Of a stretch of DNA of 64,000 nt, positions 19,116-32,079 are shown one piece after another. Where the stretch lies: NCBI GenBank assembly GCA_030533445.1, contig JARPUW010000311.1, positions 39,128 through 103,127 of the forward strand, written 5' to 3'. The position numbers and the translations under genes are program-made. This stretch comes from Cyprinodon diabolis. Lineage: Eukaryota > Chordata > Actinopteri > Cyprinodontiformes > Cyprinodontidae. The notes beneath the pieces were generated by a model that saw nothing but the letters and a program-made list of their open reading frames with translations, was not told the origin of the DNA and made no database searches. Within the stretch, counting starts at the first letter, position 1; each line of letters opens with the position of its first letter.

Positions 19116-22100
19116 CGGGACTAGTTACGTGCCGAAGTTTTGGGTATACGGGAGAATTATAATAACTAGAAAATTTCTAAAGAAATTTTGAGGGGGGCCA
19201 CCTACTGCCCGTCTGGGGAACCGGGCCAATACGGCCCTGGCAAGTGACGTCGGGGCTCCCCAGACCAACTGCTTACGCCTTTGAGGGCTGCTGAGGGAAG
19301 GAAAGAGGGCAAGTTCATGGGCAAAGAGAGCTGTGTGCCACTTGTGCTGAAATCTGGGAAATAGACGTGCACAGCGTATGATGCACAAGGGTAATATGGG
19401 TTGTCCATATTGAAACACAGTGGGTAAAGCCCAGTTGGCGGGCTTCGCCCGCCTGCTAGGAGCCATCTCAGTGAAGAAAAAAATCACCAATGGCGGGCTC
19501 TGCCCGCCTTCTAAGAGCCATTGCAGTGATGAAATCACCAATGGCGGGCTCCGCCCGCCTGCTAAGAGCCATTGCAGTGATGTAATCACCTTTGGCGGGC
19601 TCCGCCCGCCTGTTACCATTGGCGGGCTCCGCCCGCCTTCTAAGAGCCATTGCAGTGATGAAATCACCAATGGCAATGAGCAATATGCCAGAATGTATGA
19701 GTGTGTATAAGGAAGAGGCTTTTATTCTGTAGAGTCCTTGTAGTCTTATTTTGAAAGTCTATCATGAATGTGCATCAAAAGATGGGTCACGCCCAGCAGT
19801 GATATAGAATCCATTTCCAAATGTTAAATCACTGGTTTTCCATGTTATTAGGTGAATAGTTGCTGTATTACAGAGTAAATGGGAGACTTTTATTGTGAAA
19901 TTTGCTCTGGGTGTGTTTTGAAAAGGTCACTAGAGTCTAATAAAAACAACCTGGAAGAGTTTGGGTCATAATGTTGAGCCATTTGCATCAATTAATGCAT
20001 TAGTATAATCTAGAGGCTTTTATTTTGTAGGGTCCCTGGAGTCTTATTTTGAAAGTCCAACAGAGTTGTGTTTATAGAAAATGTTCAGACCCGTCAATGA
20101 TAGTTGATTACTTTCCAATCGTTAAATCACTCTTTTTCCATGTTATTAGGGCAGTAGATGAAGCGGAAATGGGAGGCTTTTATTTTGAAATTTGCTATAG
20201 GGTGTGTTTTAAACAGTCTCCTAGAGTCTATTCTCTAAAACGGGGTTGAGTTTGGGTCATAATGTTGAGCCATATAGGGCAATAAATATATGTAAAAAAA
20301 TATAGAGGCTTTTATTTTGTAGGGTCCCTGGAGTCTTATTTTGAAAGTCTATCAGTGCTGAGTGGCAAGGGAAGTGTCATGGACAGCAGTCATATAGTAT
20401 CCATTTCCCAATGTTAAATCAGTCCTTTCACCCTCCATTAGATTAATATGTGCTGTTTAAAACAGCAGAGGTAAAATCTGTTTGAAGCTTGGTAACCTTG
20501 ACAACGCTTAACGAGCCTCTCACTGACACAGACAACAGCTGCACTCACTATTGGTTTCTTCTTCCCAGGCTTTTTTGTATGGGAAGAACGGCACCGAACA
20601 AACGACTACTGATCAAAAACCGTATGAGTTATTCAAAAAACATTTTCACCATGAGCATCAGCAATCCTTCGACTCCAACTATACCAACTTTGGTGTATGT
20701 GTGTCATTCAGAAAAATATTTATGACGAGTTGAAAACACATAGTCTGATTCGTTTCTCTCCCATCTTCAGCTCAAAAAGAATAGAGAAAGGCTGAAACTC
20801 TCATCGACTTTAGGTTGGTCTGGAGGGTTTTTAAGGAAAAGTATTAATCCTACCGTAATTCCGAAGACATTGTGTGAGTCCAGAGGTTTTAGTCTACAAA
20901 CTGACCAAAAATGGTGACTGTAGCTCCAAATATGTGGCCGTGAGGGCGAGAATAAGATGTTTGATCTGAAAAAAATGGCCGCCTCACACTAAGATTTCAG
21001 CAGCTGCACTCTAGCAGGCTGCTGCAGAAGCTAACTGTCAGCTAGCTTCCAGGTGCTTACCCTCCGAACAAACGACTGCTGAGCAAAAACCGTAAAAGAT
21101 ATCTGAAAAATTCTTTCAGTGAAAGCAACATCTATCCTTTGTCTCAGACTGGGGTAACCTTCATGTCTGTAGGTCTTTCACAACCCAAAACGAAGCACAA
21201 ACAAAATGGTTGGCCCACCTGCTCCTCCCTTTCTTTTAACTGCAGGACCTCACTCTCACTCACCTTTTAGCTGCTAAAGCACCCCTCCGAACAAACGACT
21301 GCTGAGTAAAAACCGTAAAAGGTATCTGAAAAATTCTTTTTATCTAAGCGACAGCTATATCTTGTCTTCGATTGGAGTAACTTTCATGGCTGTAGGTCAT
21401 CTACAAACTGAATGGGAAGAGAAAGAAAAAGAAAAAACGTTTCATCACACCTAAGCTTCTAATTGAGCTAGCTGCAGCAGGTCACTGTCACTCAGCTTTC
21501 AGGTGCTTAAAATGTCCTCCGAACAAACGACTGCTGAGCAAAAACCGTATGAGTTATTCAAAAAATTTTTTCACCGTGAGCGTCAGTCATCCTTCGACTC
21601 CAACTATGCCAACTTTGGTGTATGTGTGTCATTCAGAAAAATATTTATGACGAGTTTAAAACACATAGTCTGATTCGTTTTTTTTCTCCCCTCTTCTGCT
21701 CCAAAACCAATGAAAAACGGCTCTGATTTTCATCGACTTTAGGTCGGTCTGGAGGGTTTTTAAGGAAAAGTATTAATCCTACCGTAATTCCGAAGATATT
21801 GTGTGGGTCCAGAGATTTCAGTCTACAAACTGACCAAAAATGGTGACTCTAGCTATAAATATGTGGCCGTGAGGGCGAGTTTAAAATGTTTTTTTGTGTT
21901 TAAAAAACGCCTGCCTCACACTCTAGCTTTTCAGTTGCTCCACTCTAGCAGGCTGGATTTTGCTAAAACTTTGTGGCGCTTGAGGTCTGATTATACAAAA
22001 ACCGTAGCAGTTATCAACATACCGTCTTCAGTTTTAAATAGACGAAGGATTTATCTACAAACTGAGCTTCAAACTGTTTTTCTAGGTGAATGTATGCCGA

Positions 22101-22287
22101 CACAGTGAAGTGCTGTTTTTTATGCTTTTTTTTACCTCTTCCCATTCATTTCCTATGGGATTTTTTTGCGACGTTTTCGCTAATAATTCGCAAACCTTCG
22201 GACTAATGAGAAAGTTTTATACAAGCACACATCACCCCATTGGTCCCAACGCGTGTGCCAACTTTGGGCCCGATCCGCCAAACCGTG
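19116..22287 (+). repeat. Satellite unit 7, 7/15 pair, 3,172 bp
   Basis: With unit 15 it shares ATGTAAAAAAATATAGAGG near 20289 (one extra A) and TTTGATCTGAAAAAAATGG near 20960. Private changes: GTTTTAGTCTAC near 20886 and a lengthened TTTTTTTTCTCCCC near 21678. CTTCGATTGG near 21366 is shared only with unit 17. No hairpin repeat, five minisatellite hairpins, four module IV copies. The tail shares TTTTTACCTCTTCCC and GGTCCCAACGCG with unit 6. Confidence 0.97.
19437..19674. repeat. GC-rich hairpin minisatellite, 5 hairpins (unit 7)
   Basis: Standard layout and loops. Confidence 0.95.
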
Positions 22288-22329
22288 CGGGACTAGTTAC
22301 GCGCCGAAGTTTTGGGTATACGGGAGAAT

Positions 22330-22409
22330 TATAATAATAATAATAATACGCGGAATAAATATGTGCAATAGTAGTAGGTGGGCCATGCCTTCGGCATGTG
22401 GCCCCCCAA
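22330..22409. repeat. TAA microsatellite plus one hairpin repeat (unit 8)
   Basis: TACGCGG at 22347 after a longer TAA run than unit 1. Exit CCCCCCAATAACTAG. This single copy accounts for the unit being about 70 bp longer than the 3,172-bp class. Confidence 0.93.
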
Positions 22410-22683
22410 TAACTAGAAAATTTCTAAAGAAATTTTGAGGGGGGCCACCTACTGCCCGTCTGGGGAACCGGGCCAATACGGCCCTGGCAAGTGACGTCGG
22501 GGCTCCCCAGAGCAACTGCTTACGCCTTTGAGGGCTGCTGAGGGAAGGAAAGAGGGCAAGTTCATGGGCAAAGAGAGCTGTGTGCCACTTGTGCTGAAAT
22601 CTGGGAAATAGACGTGCACAGCGTATGATGCACAAGGGTAATATGGGTTGTCCATATTGAAACACAGTGGGTAAAGCCCAGTT

Positions 22684-22921
22684 TGCGGGCTTCGCCCGCC
22701 TTCTGGGATCCTTCTCAGTGAAGAAAAAAATCACCAATGGCGGGCTCTGCCCGCCTTCTAAGAGCCATTGCAGTGATGAAATCACCAATGGCGGGCTCCG
22801 CCCGCCTGCTAAGAGCCATTGCAGTGATGTAATCACCTTTGGCGGGCTCCGCCCGCCTGTTACCATTGGCGGGCTCCGCCCGCCTTCTAAGAGCCATTGC
22901 AGTGATGAAATCACCAATGGC
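22684..22921. repeat. GC-rich hairpin minisatellite, 5 hairpins (unit 8)
   Basis: The first stem loses its outer pair (TGCGGGC) and its spacer reads CTTCTGGGATCC, both shared only with unit 9. The remaining hairpins are standard. Confidence 0.95.
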
Positions 22922-25570
22922 AATGAGCAATATGCCAGAATGTATGAGTGTGTATAAGGAAGAGGCTTTTATTCTGTAGAGTCCTTGTAGTCTTATTTTG
23001 AAAGTCTATCATGAATGTGCATCAAAAGATGGGTCACGCCCAGCAGTGATATAGAATCCATTTCCAAATGTTAAATCACTGGTTTTCCATGTTATTAGGT
23101 GAATAGTTGCTGTATTACAGAGTAAATGGGAGACTTTTATTGTGAAATTTGCTCTGGGTGTGTTTTGAAAAGGTCACTAGAGTCTAATAAAAACAACCTG
23201 GAAGAGTTTGGGTCATAATGTTGAGCCATTTGCATCAATTAATGCATTAGTATAATCTAGAGGCTTTTATTTTGTAGGGTCCCTGGAGTCTTATTTTGAA
23301 AGTCCAACAGAGTTGTGTTTATAGAAAATGTTCAGACCCGTCAATGATAGTTGATTACTTTCCAATCGTTAAATCACTCTTTTTCCATGTTATTAGGGCA
23401 GTAGATGAAGCGGAAATGGGAGGCTTTTATTTTGAAATTTGCTATAGGGTGTGTTTTAAACAGTCTCCTAGAGTCTATTCTCTAAAACGGGGTTGAGTTT
23501 GGGTCATAATGTTGAGCCATATAGGGCAATAAATATATGTAAAAAATATAGAGGCTTTTATTTTGTAGGGTCCCTGGAGTCTTATTTTGAAAGTCTATCA
23601 GTGCTGAGTGGCAAGGGAAGTGTCATGGACAGCAGTTATATAGTATCCATTCCCAATGTTAAATCAGTCCTTTCACCCTCCATTAGATTAATATGTGCTG
23701 TTTAAAACAGCAGAGGTAAAATCTGTTTGAAGCTTGGTAATCTTGACAACGCTTAACGAGCCTCTCACTGACACAGACAACAGCTGCACTCACTATTGGT
23801 TTCTTCGTCCCAGGCTTTTTTGTATGGGAAGAATGGCACCGAACAAACGACTACTGATCAAAAACCGTATGAGTTATTCAAAAAACATTTTCACCATGAG
23901 CATCAGCAATCCTTCGACTCCAACTATACCAACTTTGGTGTATGTGTGTCATTCAGAAAAATATTTATGACGAGTTGAAAACACATAGTCTGATTCGTTT
24001 CTCTCCCATCTTCAGCTCAAAAAGAATAGAGAAAGGCTGAAACTCTCATCGACTTTAGGTTGGTCTGGAGGGTTTTTAAGGAAAAGTATTAATCCTACCG
24101 TAATTCCGAAGACATTGTGTGAGTCCAGAGGTTTCAGTCTACAAACTGACCAAAAATGGTGACTGTAGCTCCAAATATGTGGCCGTGAGGGCGAGAATAA
24201 GATGTTTGATCTTAAAAAAATGGCCGCCTCACACTAAGATTTCAGCAGCTGCACTCTAGCAGGCTGCTGCAGAAGCTAACTGTCAGCTAGCTTCCAGGTG
24301 CTTACCCTCCGAACAAACGACTGCTGAGCAAAAACCGTAAAAGATATCTGAAAAATTCTTTCAGTGAAAGCAACATCTATCCTTTGTCTAAGACTGGGGT
24401 AACCTTCATGTCTGTAGGTCTTTCACAACCCAAAACGAAGCACAAACAAAATGGTTGGCCCACCTGCTCCTCCCTTTCTTTTAACTGCAGGACCTCACTC
24501 TCACTCACCTTTTAGCTGCTAAAGCACCCCTCCGAACAAACGACTGCTGAGTAAAAACCGTAAAAGGTATCTGAAAAATTCTTTTTATCTAAGCGACAGC
24601 TATATCTTGTCTTCAATTGGAGTAACTTTCATGGCTGTAGATCATCTACAAACTGAATGGGAAGAGAAAGAAAAAGAAAAAACGTTTCATCACACCTAAG
24701 CTTCTAATTGAGCTAGCTGCAGCAGGTCACTCTCACTCAGCTTTCAGGTGCTTAAAATGTCCTCCGAACAAACGACTGCTGAGCAAAAACCGTATGAGTT
24801 ATTCAAAAAATTTTTTCACCGTGAGCGTCAGTCATCCTTCGACTCCAACTATGCCAACTTTGGTGTATGTGTGTCATTCAGAAAAATATTTATGATGAGT
24901 TTAAAACACATAGTCTGATTCGTTTTTCTCCCCTCTTCTGCTCCAAAACCAATGAAAAACGGCTCTGATTTTCATCGACTTTAGGTCGGTCTGGAGGGTT
25001 TTTAAGGAAAAGTATTAATCCTACCGTAATTCCGAAGATATTGTGTGGGTCCAGAGATTTCAGTCTACAAACTGACCAAAAATGGTGACTCTAGCTATAA
25101 ATATGTGGCCGTGAGGGCGAGTTTAAAATGTTTTTTTGTGTTTAAAAAACGCCTGCCTCACACTCTAGCTTTTCAGTTGCTCCACTCTAGCAGGCTGGAT
25201 TTTGCTAAAACTTTGTGGCGCTTGAGGTCTGATTATACAAAAACCGTAGCAGTTATCAACATACCGTCTTCAGTTTTAAATAGACGAAGGATTTATCTAC
25301 AAACTGAGCTTCAAACTGTTTTTCTAGGTGAATGTATGCCGACACAGTGAGGTGCTGTTTTTTATGCTTTTTTTTTCCTCTCCCCATTCATTTCCTATGG
25401 GATTTTTTTGCGACGTTTTCGCTAATAATTCGCAAACCTTCGGACTAATGAGAAAGTTTTATACAAGCACACATCACCCCATTGGTCCCGACGCGTGTGC
25501 CAACTTTGGGCCCGATCCGCCAAACCGTGCGGGACTAGTTAGGTGCCGAAGTTTTGGGTATACGGGAGAA

Positions 25571-25786
25571 TTATAATAATAATAATAATACGCGGAATAA
25601 ATATGTGCAATAGTAGTAGGTGGGCCATGCCTTCGGCATGTGGCCCCCCAATAATAATACGCGGAATAAATATGTGCAATAGTAGTAGGTGGGCCATGCC
25701 TTCGGCATGTGGCCCCCCAATAATACGCGGAATAAATATGTGCAATAGTAGTAGGTGGGCCATGCCTTCGGCATGTGGCCCCCCAA
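25571..25786. repeat. TAA microsatellite plus three hairpin repeats (unit 9)
   Basis: TACGCGG at 25589, 25658 and 25724, periods 69 and 66 as in unit 3. Here the exit is CCCCCCAATAACTAG rather than CCCCCCAACTAG. The same 69/66 spacing in two otherwise different units suggests the three-copy tract was transferred as a block. Confidence 0.93.
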
Positions 25787-26060
25787 TAACTAGAAAATTT
25801 CTAAAGAAATTTTGAGGGGGGCCACCTACTGCCCGTCTGGGGAACCGGGCCAATACGGCCCTGGCAAGTGACGTCGGGGCTCCCCAGAGCAACTGCTTAC
25901 GCCTTTGAGGGCTGCTGAGGGAAGGAAAGAGGGCAAGTTCATGGGCAAAGAGAGCTGTGTGCCACTTGTGCTGAAATCTGGGAAATAGACGTGCACAGCG
26001 TATGATGCACAAGGGTAATATGGGTTGTCCATATTGAAACACAGTGGGTAAAGCCCAGTT

Positions 26061-26298
26061 TGCGGGCTTCGCCCGCCTTCTGGGATCCTTCTCAGTGAAG
26101 AAAAAAATCACCAATGGCGGGCTCTGCCCGCCTTCTAAGAGCCATTGCAGTGATGAAATCACCAATGGCGGGCTCCGCCCGCCTGCTAAGAGCCATTGCA
26201 GTGATGTAATCACCTTTGGCGGGCTCCGCCCGCCTGTTACCATTGGCGGGCTCCGCCCGCCTTCTAAGAGCCATTGCAGTGATGAAATCACCAATGGC
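26061..26298. repeat. GC-rich hairpin minisatellite, 5 hairpins (unit 9)
   Basis: Same first-hairpin variants as unit 8, the adjacent unit, which points to a local duplication or conversion. Confidence 0.95.
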
Positions 26299-28907
26299 AA
26301 TGAGCAATATGCCAGAATGTATGAGTGTGTATAAGGAAGAGGCTTTTATTCTGTAGAGTCCTTGTAGTCTTATTTTGAAAGTCTATCATGAATGTGCATC
26401 AAAAGATGGGTCACGCCCAGCAGTGATATAGAATCCATTTCCAAATGTTAAATCACTGGTTTTCCATGTTATTAGGTGAATAGTTGCTGTATTACAGAGT
26501 AAATGGGAGACTTTTATTGTGAAATTTGCTCTGGGTGTGTTTTGAAAAGGTCACTAGAGTCTAATAAAAACAACCTGGAAGAGTTTGGGTCATAATGTTG
26601 AGCCATTTGCATCAATTAATGCATTAGTATAATCTAGAGGCTTTTATTTTGTAGGGTCCCTGGAGTCTTATTTTGAAAGTCCAACAGAGTTGTGTTTATA
26701 GAAAATGTTCAGACCCGTCAATGATAGTTGATTACTTTCCAATCGTTAAATCACTCTTTTTCCATGTTATTAGGGCAGTAGATGAAGCGGAAATGGGAGG
26801 CTTTTATTTTGAAATTTGCTATAGGGTGTGTTTTAAACAGTCTCCTAGAGTCTATTCTCTAAAACGGGGTTGAGTTTGGGTCATAATGTTGAGCCATATA
26901 GGGCAATAAATATATGTAAAAAATATAGAGGCTTTTATTTTGTAGGGTCCCTGGAGTCTTATTTTGAAAGTCTATCAGTGCTGAGTGGCAAGGGAAGTGT
27001 CATGGACAGCAGTCATATAGTATCCATTTCCCAATGTTAAATCAGTCCTTTCACCCTCCATTAGATTAATATGTGCTGTTTAAAACAGCAGAGGTAAAAT
27101 CTGTTTGAAGCTTGGTAACCTTGACAACGCTTAAGGAGCCTCTCACTGACACAGACAACAGCTGCACTCACTATTGGTTTCTTCTTCCCAGGCTTTTTTG
27201 TATGGGAAGAACGGCACCGAACAAACGACTACTGATCAAAAACCGTATGAGTTATTCAAAAAACATTTTCACCATGAGCATCAGCAATCCTTCGACTCCA
27301 ACTATACCAACTTTGGTGTATGTGTGTCATTCAGAAAAATATTTATGACGAGTTGAAAACACATAGTCTGATTCGTTTCTCTCCCATCTTCAGCTCAAAA
27401 AGAATAGAGAAAGGCTGAAACTCTCATCGACTTTAGGTTGGTCTGGAGGGTTTTTAAGGAAAAGTATTAATCCTACCGTAATTCCGAAGACATTGTGTGA
27501 GTCCAGAGGTTTCGGTCTACAAACTGACCAAAAATGGTGACTGTAGGTCCAAATATGTGGCCGTGAGGGCGAGAATAAGATGTTTGATCTTAAAAAAATG
27601 GCCGCCTCACACTAAGATTTCAGCAGCTGCACTCTAGCAGGCTGCTGCAGAAGCTAACTGTCAGCTAGCTTCCAGGTGCTTACCCTCCGAACAAACGACT
27701 GCTGAGCAAAAACCGTAAAAGGTATCTGAAAAATTCTTTCAGTGAAAGCAACATCTATCCTTTGTCTCAGACTGGGGTAACCTTCATGTCTGTAGGTCTT
27801 TCACAACCCAAAACGAAGCACAAACAAAATGGTTGGCCCACCTGCTCCTCCCTTTGTTTGAACTGCAGGACCTCACTCTCACTCACCTTTTAGCTGCTAA
27901 AGCACCCCTCCGAACAAACGACTGCTGAGTAAAAACCGTAAAAGGTATCTGAAAAATTCTTTTTATCTAAGCGACAGCTATATCTTGTCTTCAATTGGAG
28001 TAACTTTCATGGCTGTAGGTCATCTACAACCTGAATGGGAAGAGAAAGAAAAAGAAAAAACGTTTCATCACACCTAAGCTTCTAATTGAGCTAGCTGCAG
28101 CAGGTCACTGTCACTCAGCTTTCAGGTGCTTAAAATGTCCTCCGAACAAACGACTGCTGAGCAAAAACCGTATGAGTTATTCAAAAAATTTTTTCACCGT
28201 GAGCGTCAGTCATCCTTCGACTCCAACTATGCCAACTTTGGTGTATGTGTGTCATTCAGAAAAATATTTATGACGAGTTTAAAACACATAGTCTGATTCG
28301 TTTTTCTCCCCTCTTCTGCTCCAAAACCAATGAAAAACAGCTCTGATTTTCATCGACTTTAGGTCGGTCTGGAGGGTTTTTAAGGAAAAGTATTAATCCT
28401 ACCGTAATTCCGAAGATATTGTGTGGGTCCAGAGATTTCAGTCTACAAACTGACCAAAAATGGTGACTCTAGCTATAAATATGTGGCCGTGAGGGCGAGT
28501 TTAAAATGTTTTTTTGTGTTTAAAAAACGCCTGCCTCACACTCTAGCTTTTCAGTTGCTCCACTCTAGCAGGCTGGATTTTGCTAAAACTTTGTGGCGCT
28601 TGAGGTCTGATTATACAAAAACCGTAGCAGTTATCAACATACCGTCTTCAGTTTTAAATAGACGAAGGATTTATCTACAAACTGAGCTTCAAACTGTTTT
28701 TCTAGGTGAATGTATGCCGACACAGTGAAGTGCTGTTTTTTATGCTTTTTTTTTCCTCTCCCCATTCATTTCCTATGGGATTTTTTTGAGACGTTTTCGC
28801 TAATAATTCGCAAACCTTCGGACTAATGAGAAAGTGTTATACAAGCACACATCACCCCATTGGTCCCGACGCGTGTGCCAACTTTGGGCCCGATCCGCCA
28901 AACCGTG

Positions 28908-31900
28908 CGGGACTAGTTACGCGCCGAAGTTTTGGGTATACGGGAGAATTATAATAATAACTAGAAAATTTCTAAAGAAATTTTGAGGGGGGCCACCTAC
29001 TGCCCGTCTGGGGAACCGGGCCAATACGGCCCTGGCAAGTGACGTCGGGGCTCCCCAGACCAACTGCTTACGCCTTTGAGGGCTGCTGAGGGAAGGAAAG
29101 AGGGCAAGTTCATGGGCAAAGAGAGCTGTGTGCCACTTGTGCTGAAATCTGGGAAATAGACGTGCACAGCGTATGATGCACAAGGGTAATATGGGTTGTC
29201 CATATTGAAACACAGTGGGTAAAGCCCAGTTGGCGGGCTTCGCCCGCCTGCTAGGAGCCATCTCAGTGAAGAAAAAAATCACCAATGGCGGGCTCTGCCC
29301 GCCTTCTAAGAGCCATTGCAGTGATGAAATCACCAATGGCGGGCTCCGCCCGCCTGCTAAGAGCCATTGCAGTGATGTAATCACCTTTGGCGGGCTCCGC
29401 CCGCCTGTTACCATTGGCGGGCTCCGCCCGCCTTCTAAGAGCCATTGCAGTGATGAAATCACCAATGGCAATGAGCAATATGCCAGAATGTATGAGTGTG
29501 TATAAGGAAGAGGCTTTTATTCTGTAGAGTCCTTGTAGTCTTATTTTGAAAGTCTATCATGAATGTGCATCAAAAGATGGGTCACGCCCAGCAGTGATAT
29601 AGAATCCATTTCCAAATGTTAAATCACTGGTTTTCCATGTTATTAGGTGAATAGTTGCTGTATTACAGAGTAAATGGGAGACTTTTATTGTGAAATTTGC
29701 TCTGGGGTGTGTTTTGAAAAGGTCACTAGAGTCTAATAAAAACAACCTGGAAGAGTTTGGGTCATAATGTTGAGCCATTTGCATCAATTAATGCATTAGT
29801 ATAATCTAGAGGCTTTTATTTTGTAGGGTCCCTGGAGTCTTATTTTGAAAGTCCAACAGAGTTGTGTTTATAGAAAATGTTCAGACCCGTCAATGATAGT
29901 TGATTACTTTCCAATCGTTAAATCACTCTTTTTCCATGTTATTAGGGCAGTAGATGAAGCGGAAATGGGAGGCTTTTATTTTGAAATTTGCTATAGGGTG
30001 TGTTTTAAACAGTCTCCTAGAGTCTATTCTCTAAAACGGGGTTGAGTTTGGGTCATAATGTTGAGCCATATAGGGCAATAAATATATGTAAAAAATATAG
30101 AGGCTTTTATTTTGTAGGGTCCCTGGAGTCTTATTTTGAAAGTCTATCAGTGCTGAGTGGCAAGGGAAGTGTCATGGACAGCAGTCATATAGTATCCATT
30201 TCCCAATGTTAAATCAGTCCTTTCACCCTCCATTAGATTAATATGTGCTGTTTAAAACAGCAGAGGTAAAATCTGTTTGAAGCTTGGTAACCTTGACAAC
30301 GCTTAACGAGCCTCTCACTGACACAGACAACAGCTGCACTCACTATTGGTTTCTTCTTCCCAGGCTTTTTTGTATGGGAAGAACGGCACCGAACAAACGA
30401 CTACTGATCAAAAACCGTATGAGTTATTCAAAAAACATTTTCACCATGAGCATCAGCAATCCTTCGACTCCAACTATACCAACTTTGGTGTATGTGTGTC
30501 ATTCAGAAAAATATTTATGACCAGTTGAAAACACATAGTCTGATTCGTTTCTCTCCCATCTTCAGCTCAAAAAGAATAGAGAAAGGCTGAAACTCTCATC
30601 GACTTTAGGTTGGTCTGGAGGGTTTTTAAGGAAAAGTATTAATCCTACCGTAATTCCGAAGACATTGTGTGAGTCCAGAGGTTTCAGTCTACAAACTGAC
30701 CAAAAATGGTGACTGTAGCTCCAAATATGTGGCCGTGAGGGCGAGAATAAGATGTTTGATCTTAAAAAAATGGCCGCCTCACACTAAGATTTCAGCAGCT
30801 GCACTCTAGCAGGCTGCTGCAGAAGCTAACTGTCAGCTAGCTTCCAGGTGCTTACCCTCCGAACAAACGACTGCTGAGCAAAAACCGTAAAAGGTATCTG
30901 AAAAATTCTTTAAGTGAAAGCAACATCTATCCTTTGTCTCAGACTGGGGTAACCTTCATGTCTGTAGGTCTTTCACAACCCAAAACGAAGCACAAACAAA
31001 ATGGTTGGCCCACCTGCTCCTCCCTTTGTTTGAACTGCAGGACCTCACTCTCACTGACCTTTTAGCTGCTAAAGCACCCCTCCGAACAAACGACTGCTGA
31101 GTAAAAACCGTAAAAGGTATCTGAAAAATTCTTTTTATCTAAGCGACAGCTATATCTTGTCTTCAATTGGAGTAACTTTCATGGCTGTAGGTCATCTACA
31201 ACCTGAATGGGAAGAGAAAGAAAAAGAAAAAACGTTTCATCACACCTAAGCTTCTAATTGAGCTAGCTGCAGCAGGTCACTGTCACTCAGCTTTCAGGTG
31301 CTTAAAATGTCCTCCGAACAAACGACTGCTGAGCAAAAACCGTATGAGTTATTCAAAAAAATTTTTCACCGTGAGCGTCAGTCATCCTTCGACTCCAACT
31401 ATGCCAACTTTGGTGTATGTGTGTCATTCAGAAAAATATTTATGACGACTTTAAAACACATAGTCTGATTCGTTTTTCTCCCCTCTTCTGCTCCAAAACC
31501 AATGAAAAACGGCTCTGATTTTCATCGACTTTAGGTCGGTCTGGAGGGTTTTTAAGGAAAAGTATTAATCCTACCGTAATTCCGAAGATATTGTGTGGGT
31601 CCAGAGATTTCAGTCTACAAACTGACCAAAAATGGTGACTCTAGCTATAAATATGTGGCCGTGAGGGCGAGTTTAAAATGTTTTTTTGTGTTTAAAAAAC
31701 GCCTGCCTCACACTCTAGCTTTTCAGTTGCTCCACTCTAGCAGGCTGGATTTTGCTAAAACTTTGTGGCGCTTGAGGTCTGATTATACAAAAACCGTAGC
31801 AGTTATCAACATACCGTCTTCAGTTTTAAATAGACGAAGGATTTATCTACAAACTGAGCTTCAAACTGTTTTTCTAGGTGAATGTATGCCGACACAGTGA

Positions 31901-32079
31901 AGTGCTGTTTTTTATGCTTTTTTTTTCCTCTCCCCATTCATTTCCTATGGGATTTTTTTGCGACGTTTTCGCTAATAATTCGCAAACCTTCGGACTAATG
32001 AGAAAGTTTTATACAAGCACACATCACCCCATTGGTCCCGACGCGTGTGCCAACTTTGGGCCCGATCCGCCAAACCGTG
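28908..32079 (+). repeat. Satellite unit 10, 3,172 bp
   Basis: No hairpin repeat, five minisatellite hairpins, four module IV copies. Private changes: ATGACCAGTTG near 30517, CTTTAAGTGAAAG near 30908, CTCACTGACCTTTT near 31052 and ATGACGACTTTAAAAC near 31442. AAAAAAATTTTTCACC near 31356 is shared with units 13 and 17, and CTACAACCTGAATG near 31196 with units 2, 9, 11, 12, 17 and 20. These patchwork markers make it intermediate between families. Confidence 0.96.
29232..29469. repeat. GC-rich hairpin minisatellite, 5 hairpins (unit 10)
   Basis: Standard layout and loops. Confidence 0.95.

Larger units (their letters stand above)
22288..25529 (+). repeat. Satellite unit 8, 8/9 pair, 3,242 bp
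   Basis: One hairpin repeat. The head shares private variants with unit 9: CCAGAGCAACTGC near 22507, GTTTGCGGGCTTCG near 22681 and CTTCTGGGATCCTTCTC near 22700. Private changes: AGCAGTTATATAG near 23633, one C missing in TCCATTCCCAATG near 23646, TAATCTTGACAAC near 23739, CTTCGTCCCAGG near 23804, AAGAATGGCACC near 23829 and TTTATGATGAG near 24889. GTAGATCATC near 24637 is shared with unit 15. Confidence 0.97.
25530..28907 (+). repeat. Satellite unit 9, 8/9 pair, longest unit, 3,378 bp
   Basis: Three hairpin repeats, spaced 69 and 66 bp as in unit 3, account for its length. The head up to the minisatellite matches unit 8. Private changes: TTAGGTGCCG near 25538, GCTTAAGGAGCC near 27129, TTTCGGTCTAC near 27511, TTTTGAGACG near 28784 and AAAGTGTTATAC near 28833. 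CTGTAGGTCC near 27541 is otherwise a family C marker, and AAAAACAGCTCTG near 28334 is shared with unit 17. Confidence 0.97.
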
